64,000 nt of DNA from Sphingopyxis sp. BE259 (GTDB lineage Bacteria > Pseudomonadota > Alphaproteobacteria > Sphingomonadales > Sphingomonadaceae): NCBI RefSeq assembly GCF_031457495.1, contig NZ_JAVDWM010000001.1:732001-796000 (forward strand), given 5' to 3'. A model generated the notes under the pieces. It did no database searches and was not told the DNA's origin. It saw nothing but the letters and a program-made list of their open reading frames with translations. Shown one piece after another: positions 61,667 through 64,000 of this stretch (the first letter of the stretch is position 1; every line of letters begins with the position of its first letter). The position numbers and the translations under genes were made by a program.

Positions 61667-63256
61667 TTATCGCCATTTGCGCAGAAGAACCAACCCGGCA
61701 AGAGCCAGTGCAACACTTGCAAGCACCCAGGACTGATTCGCAAGCAGCGCCGCGGAGACGATAAGTGCGGCCGCCACAGGACCTTTGACAGGCTGGCTCG
61801 CGCGGCGAATGGCTGCAAGCCGTTCAAAACTGGCCGGATCGATCTGGACAGGCACGTACCCGGACTTGGCGATCACGGCGGCGTTATCGAGAAGGTCGGG
61901 CATGACCGCCGCCAAGGCGAGGAGTTTTCGGCGAACTTTTTTTAGATTGGGCTGATTTCGGCCGAGAGAGAATCTTTCCGCGAACAGCTCCAACATGATG
62001 GGGCGTGTTTCCTCCCCAATATTATAACCAGGCGCAAAGGAACGCGCAAACCCCTCCGCCGTGAGCAATGTTCGAAGAAGGATCGCCAGATCAGGCGGAA
62101 GTGCGAGCTGATAGTCTCGCAGGAGATCGAACACGCGGCTGAAAATATGCGAGAACTCAATCCCCGAAAGGACGGTTCCTCTGAATTCACCTATCAGCTG
62201 GTCCAAATTCTGGGTGAGCCCATCACGGTCAACTTTTGGATTTCCGGCCCATTCGAGCAACACGTTCGCGACGTCGGCTGTGTCCTCGTCGGCTATAGCC
62301 ATGACAAGTCGCACCAGCTCCTCGCGTCTCGCCTTCGTGAGAGTGCCGACCGATCCAAAGTCGATAAAGCCCACATCCTGTTCCCCGATAAGGAAAACAT
62401 TGCCCGGATGCGGATCGCCATGGAATTCGCCATTCAGAATGATCATGCGCAGGACTGCATTCGCATATTGTCTCGCGAACGCCGCCACGCGTGGGTCGGT
62501 CGAGCCGGCCTCGAGCGCAGACGCGGGCGTTCCATACAGCCGCTCCTGGACGTTGACCCGTATCCCCGTCAGTTCCCAATGAATTGTTGGAGTCTTGATC
62601 CCAAGCGTGTCAAGATAGCCACCGATACGCTCGCATGCACGAGCTTCGGCTGCCAGATCCATTTCCCAGGCAAGATTTCTGCCAAAGGTTCGCAGGAACT
62701 CTACGGGGCGATAGCGGGCGATTTCAGGGGATCGATCCTCGGCAACGGCGGCGAGGCGCGACAGCAGCCGCACATCGGCCTCCATTCGCGCAGCAGTGCC
62801 CGGACGCCGCACCTTTATGATAACGCCGGCGCCGTCGAGCAGCGAAGCAGAGTAGGTCTGCGCTACCGAAGCCGAAGCCAGTGGTTGTTCATCGAATTGG
62901 GTGAATTCCCCTCGCCAGTCAGCTCCCCAGCTTGCGGCAAGGATGGGCTCGATTTCTTCGAATGGCACCGGAGAAACCTGATCGTGGAGCGTCGCGAAGG
63001 CAGCAATCCAGGACCTGGAAAACAGATCGCTGCGCGTCGCCAGCAGCTGTCCAAGCTTTATTCCGACCGGACCAATGTCGCGCAGGAGTGCGACGACCGC
63101 CGCCGGCCGCAATTCACCTGGATCGATTGAATTGGCAGGATGCGGAATGACGCCGAGCGCGCCCGCCAGGCTTTTGGCGCCGTGCCGGACAAGAATCTGT
63201 CCTATCTCGGCGGCGCGTGCGATGTCTCCTATCGGTTTATCTCGGAACCCAGGCAT
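61667..63256 (-). CDS. ABC1/UbiB-family atypical kinase-like protein
   Basis: From ATG 63256 the product has 529 residues. The family motifs are present: GIKLGQLLATRSDLF with the KxGQ motif, LASASVAQTYSA, EMDLAAEARACERI, EFHGDPHPGNVFLI and FIDFGSVGTL. Two hydrophobic segments at the C-terminus (~485-525) anchor it in the membrane. UbiB proteins are ATPases that aid ubiquinone biosynthesis or lipid handling; a sphingomonad would carry a separate housekeeping ubiB, so this may be a paralogue. It follows the MarR gene by five bases on the same strand, an unusual partner. Confidence 0.85.
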   Translation of the reverse strand: MPGFRDKPIGDIARAAEIGQILVRHGAKSLAGALGVIPHPANSIDPGELRPAAVVALLRDIGPVGIKLGQLLATRSDLFSRSWIAAFATLHDQVSPVPFEEIEPILAASWGADWRGEFTQFDEQPLASASVAQTYSASLLDGAGVIIKVRRPGTAARMEADVRLLSRLAAVAEDRSPEIARYRPVEFLRTFGRNLAWEMDLAAEARACERIGGYLDTLGIKTPTIHWELTGIRVNVQERLYGTPASALEAGSTDPRVAAFARQYANAVLRMIILNGEFHGDPHPGNVFLIGEQDVGFIDFGSVGTLTKARREELVRLVMAIADEDTADVANVLLEWAGNPKVDRDGLTQNLDQLIGEFRGTVLSGIEFSHIFSRVFDLLRDYQLALPPDLAILLRTLLTAEGFARSFAPGYNIGEETRPIMLELFAERFSLGRNQPNLKKVRRKLLALAAVMPDLLDNAAVIAKSGYVPVQIDPASFERLAAIRRASQPVKGPVAAALIVSAALLANQSWVLASVALALAGLVLLRKWR

Positions 63257-63261
63257 ATGTC

Positions 63262-63750
63262 CTATTCCGCATCGGTCCGGCTCTGATCGAGATTCGACGC
63301 AATCCGCACAAGAATGTCCAGCAACGTCCGTTTTTCGTCGCGCGTGGCGTTCCGCCATAAGACCCTATGCAGCCCGTCCGCGGATTCTCTCAGTTGGGGC
63401 AACAACCTGTCGAGCTCCTGGGTCAGGATGAGCTGCCATGCCCGGCCGTCCGTTTTGGCTCGTCGCCTTTCCATCAATCCTTTCTCACAAAGGCCAGCGA
63501 CGGCTTGACCGATCGTGGCGGATTCCAACTCTAGTCGCTTGGCAATTCCGGCCTGCGTCAACGATGGTTCGCGGAGAAGTTGTCCGATGATGCGCCACTG
63601 CGTCTGATTGAGGCCGCTCTTGGCAATCCGTGCGTCATAAGCGCGCCTCGCCCCCCGACTAATCTCGTCCATCAAATATAGCATACGGTCGTCGTCGGTG
63701 AGGGCGCCTTCGCGAAGCCGTGGCGGCATTGTGTCGAGATTTGCGTTCAT
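63262..63750 (-). CDS. MarR-family transcriptional regulator
   Basis: From ATG 63750 the product has 162 residues; a TTG further upstream is in frame but less likely. The winged helix is clear: LNQTQWRIIGQLLREPSLTQAGIAKRLELESATIGQAVAGLCEKGLMERRRAKTDGRAWQLILT-type order, with dimerisation helices at each end. It is divergent from an EmrA/HlyD-like gene, the usual arrangement in which MarR represses an efflux pump until a drug or aromatic compound binds. It also leads the leftward UbiB-like gene. Confidence 0.88.
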   Translation of the reverse strand: MNANLDTMPPRLREGALTDDDRMLYLMDEISRGARRAYDARIAKSGLNQTQWRIIGQLLREPSLTQAGIAKRLELESATIGQAVAGLCEKGLMERRRAKTDGRAWQLILTQELDRLLPQLRESADGLHRVLWRNATRDEKRTLLDILVRIASNLDQSRTDAE

Positions 63751-63791
63751 ACCGCTGCCTAGTCCGTTTCGTGGGAATGCCAAAACGCAAA

Positions 63792-63811
63792 TTACTAAAC
63801 GATTTTACTAA
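63792..63811. promoter_or_regulatory. Candidate MarR operator
   Basis: TTACTAA occurs twice, at 63792-63798 and 63805-63811, 13 bases apart, in the A/T-rich divergent region between the MarR gene and the membrane-fusion gene. Spacing and place fit a regulator binding site. Confidence 0.4.
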
Positions 63812-63881
63812 CTGGATGGAACGGTCTACGCCACGCCATGAAGCGACTTAGCACATGTCCAAAATCCTTCGAAAGAGGCAG

Positions 63882-64000
63882 ATGACCGACGAACCAAATG
63901 AGCGGGAACAGGATCGCGCGCCCGCATCCAGCCTGAAATCGCAACCCAAATTTCGCCTCATCCTCATCATAGCCATCACTGCTGCGCTGATTGCAGGTGG
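63882..64000 (+). CDS. Membrane-fusion protein of an efflux system (EmrA/HlyD-like), N-terminal fragment
   Basis: Only the first ~39 residues are inside the window: a polar start (MTDEPNEREQDRAPASS) and the beginning of a membrane segment (FRLILIIAITAALIAGG). This is the standard beginning of an EmrA/HlyD-type adaptor. The frame is open to the end. An in-frame ATG at 63855 is an alternative start. Divergent position to a MarR gene supports the assignment, which is inferred from so little sequence. Confidence 0.55.
   Translation, partial: MTDEPNEREQDRAPASSLKSQPKFRLILIIAITAALIAG

Overview
The window is high-G+C alphaproteobacterial DNA, most likely from a member of the Sphingomonadales. The evidence is the conjugation-gene set, the style of the TonB-dependent receptor and the cytochrome P450/ferredoxin catabolic genes. 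This was judged by reading the proteins; no database search was run.

About 1-41.1 kb is most of an integrative conjugative element (or an element integrated in a plasmid). Its maintenance end carries the C-terminal part of a strawberry-notch helicase, a Toprim protein and a DUF2493 protein. Its transfer end runs from 18 to 41 kb: a secreted nuclease, three DUF736 proteins, a frameshifted DUF6499/DUF2285 gene, an excisionase-like HTH protein, DUF2840, TraF peptidase, lytic transglycosylase, DUF3363 relaxase, TraG/VirD4 and a complete trbBCDEJKLFGI set ending in DUF2274. Most junctions are 4-nt stop/start overlaps. A leftward four-gene block (RadC-like, membrane protein, unknown protein, LuxR-type HTH) separates traG from trbB. 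No integrase or attachment site is visible, so the borders are not defined.

Between DUF2493 and the secreted nuclease (4.5-18 kb) lies a cargo block that reads as a defence island. It holds a single-chain MNT-HEPN protein, a transporter broken by one stop codon, a DUF2971 gene coupled to a DUF4365-like nuclease-type gene, and a four-gene ubiquitin-like conjugation operon. That operon encodes a triple Ubl protein ending near Gly-Gly, an E2, a JAB peptidase and an E1, with a divergent XRE regulator. Converging on it is a papain-like cysteine protease with a 63-aa partner. An AbiE toxin-antitoxin pair behind a phased operator array and a DUF5131/TcmP pair follow. The Ubl operon plus the papain-like protease is the best candidate for a little-described system.

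From 41.4 kb the content changes to chromosomal-type or catabolic genes: a broken lipoprotein esterase, MlaA and a large TonB receptor, then a tight leftward operon. This operon encodes an alpha/beta-hydrolase, Baeyer-Villiger monooxygenase, acyl-CoA synthetase, two acyl-CoA dehydrogenases, a DUF35 protein, a Cys-less thiolase-like protein and a nitronate monooxygenase-like protein, followed by a GntR/FCD regulator. Divergent from it are a cytochrome P450 and its ferredoxin. The set suggests oxidative attack on an alicyclic, terpenoid or steroid-like ketone or acid followed by CoA-dependent side-chain degradation. The window ends with a NUDIX hydrolase, an ABC1/UbiB kinase-like protein, a MarR regulator and the start of a divergent membrane-fusion (EmrA/HlyD-like) gene.
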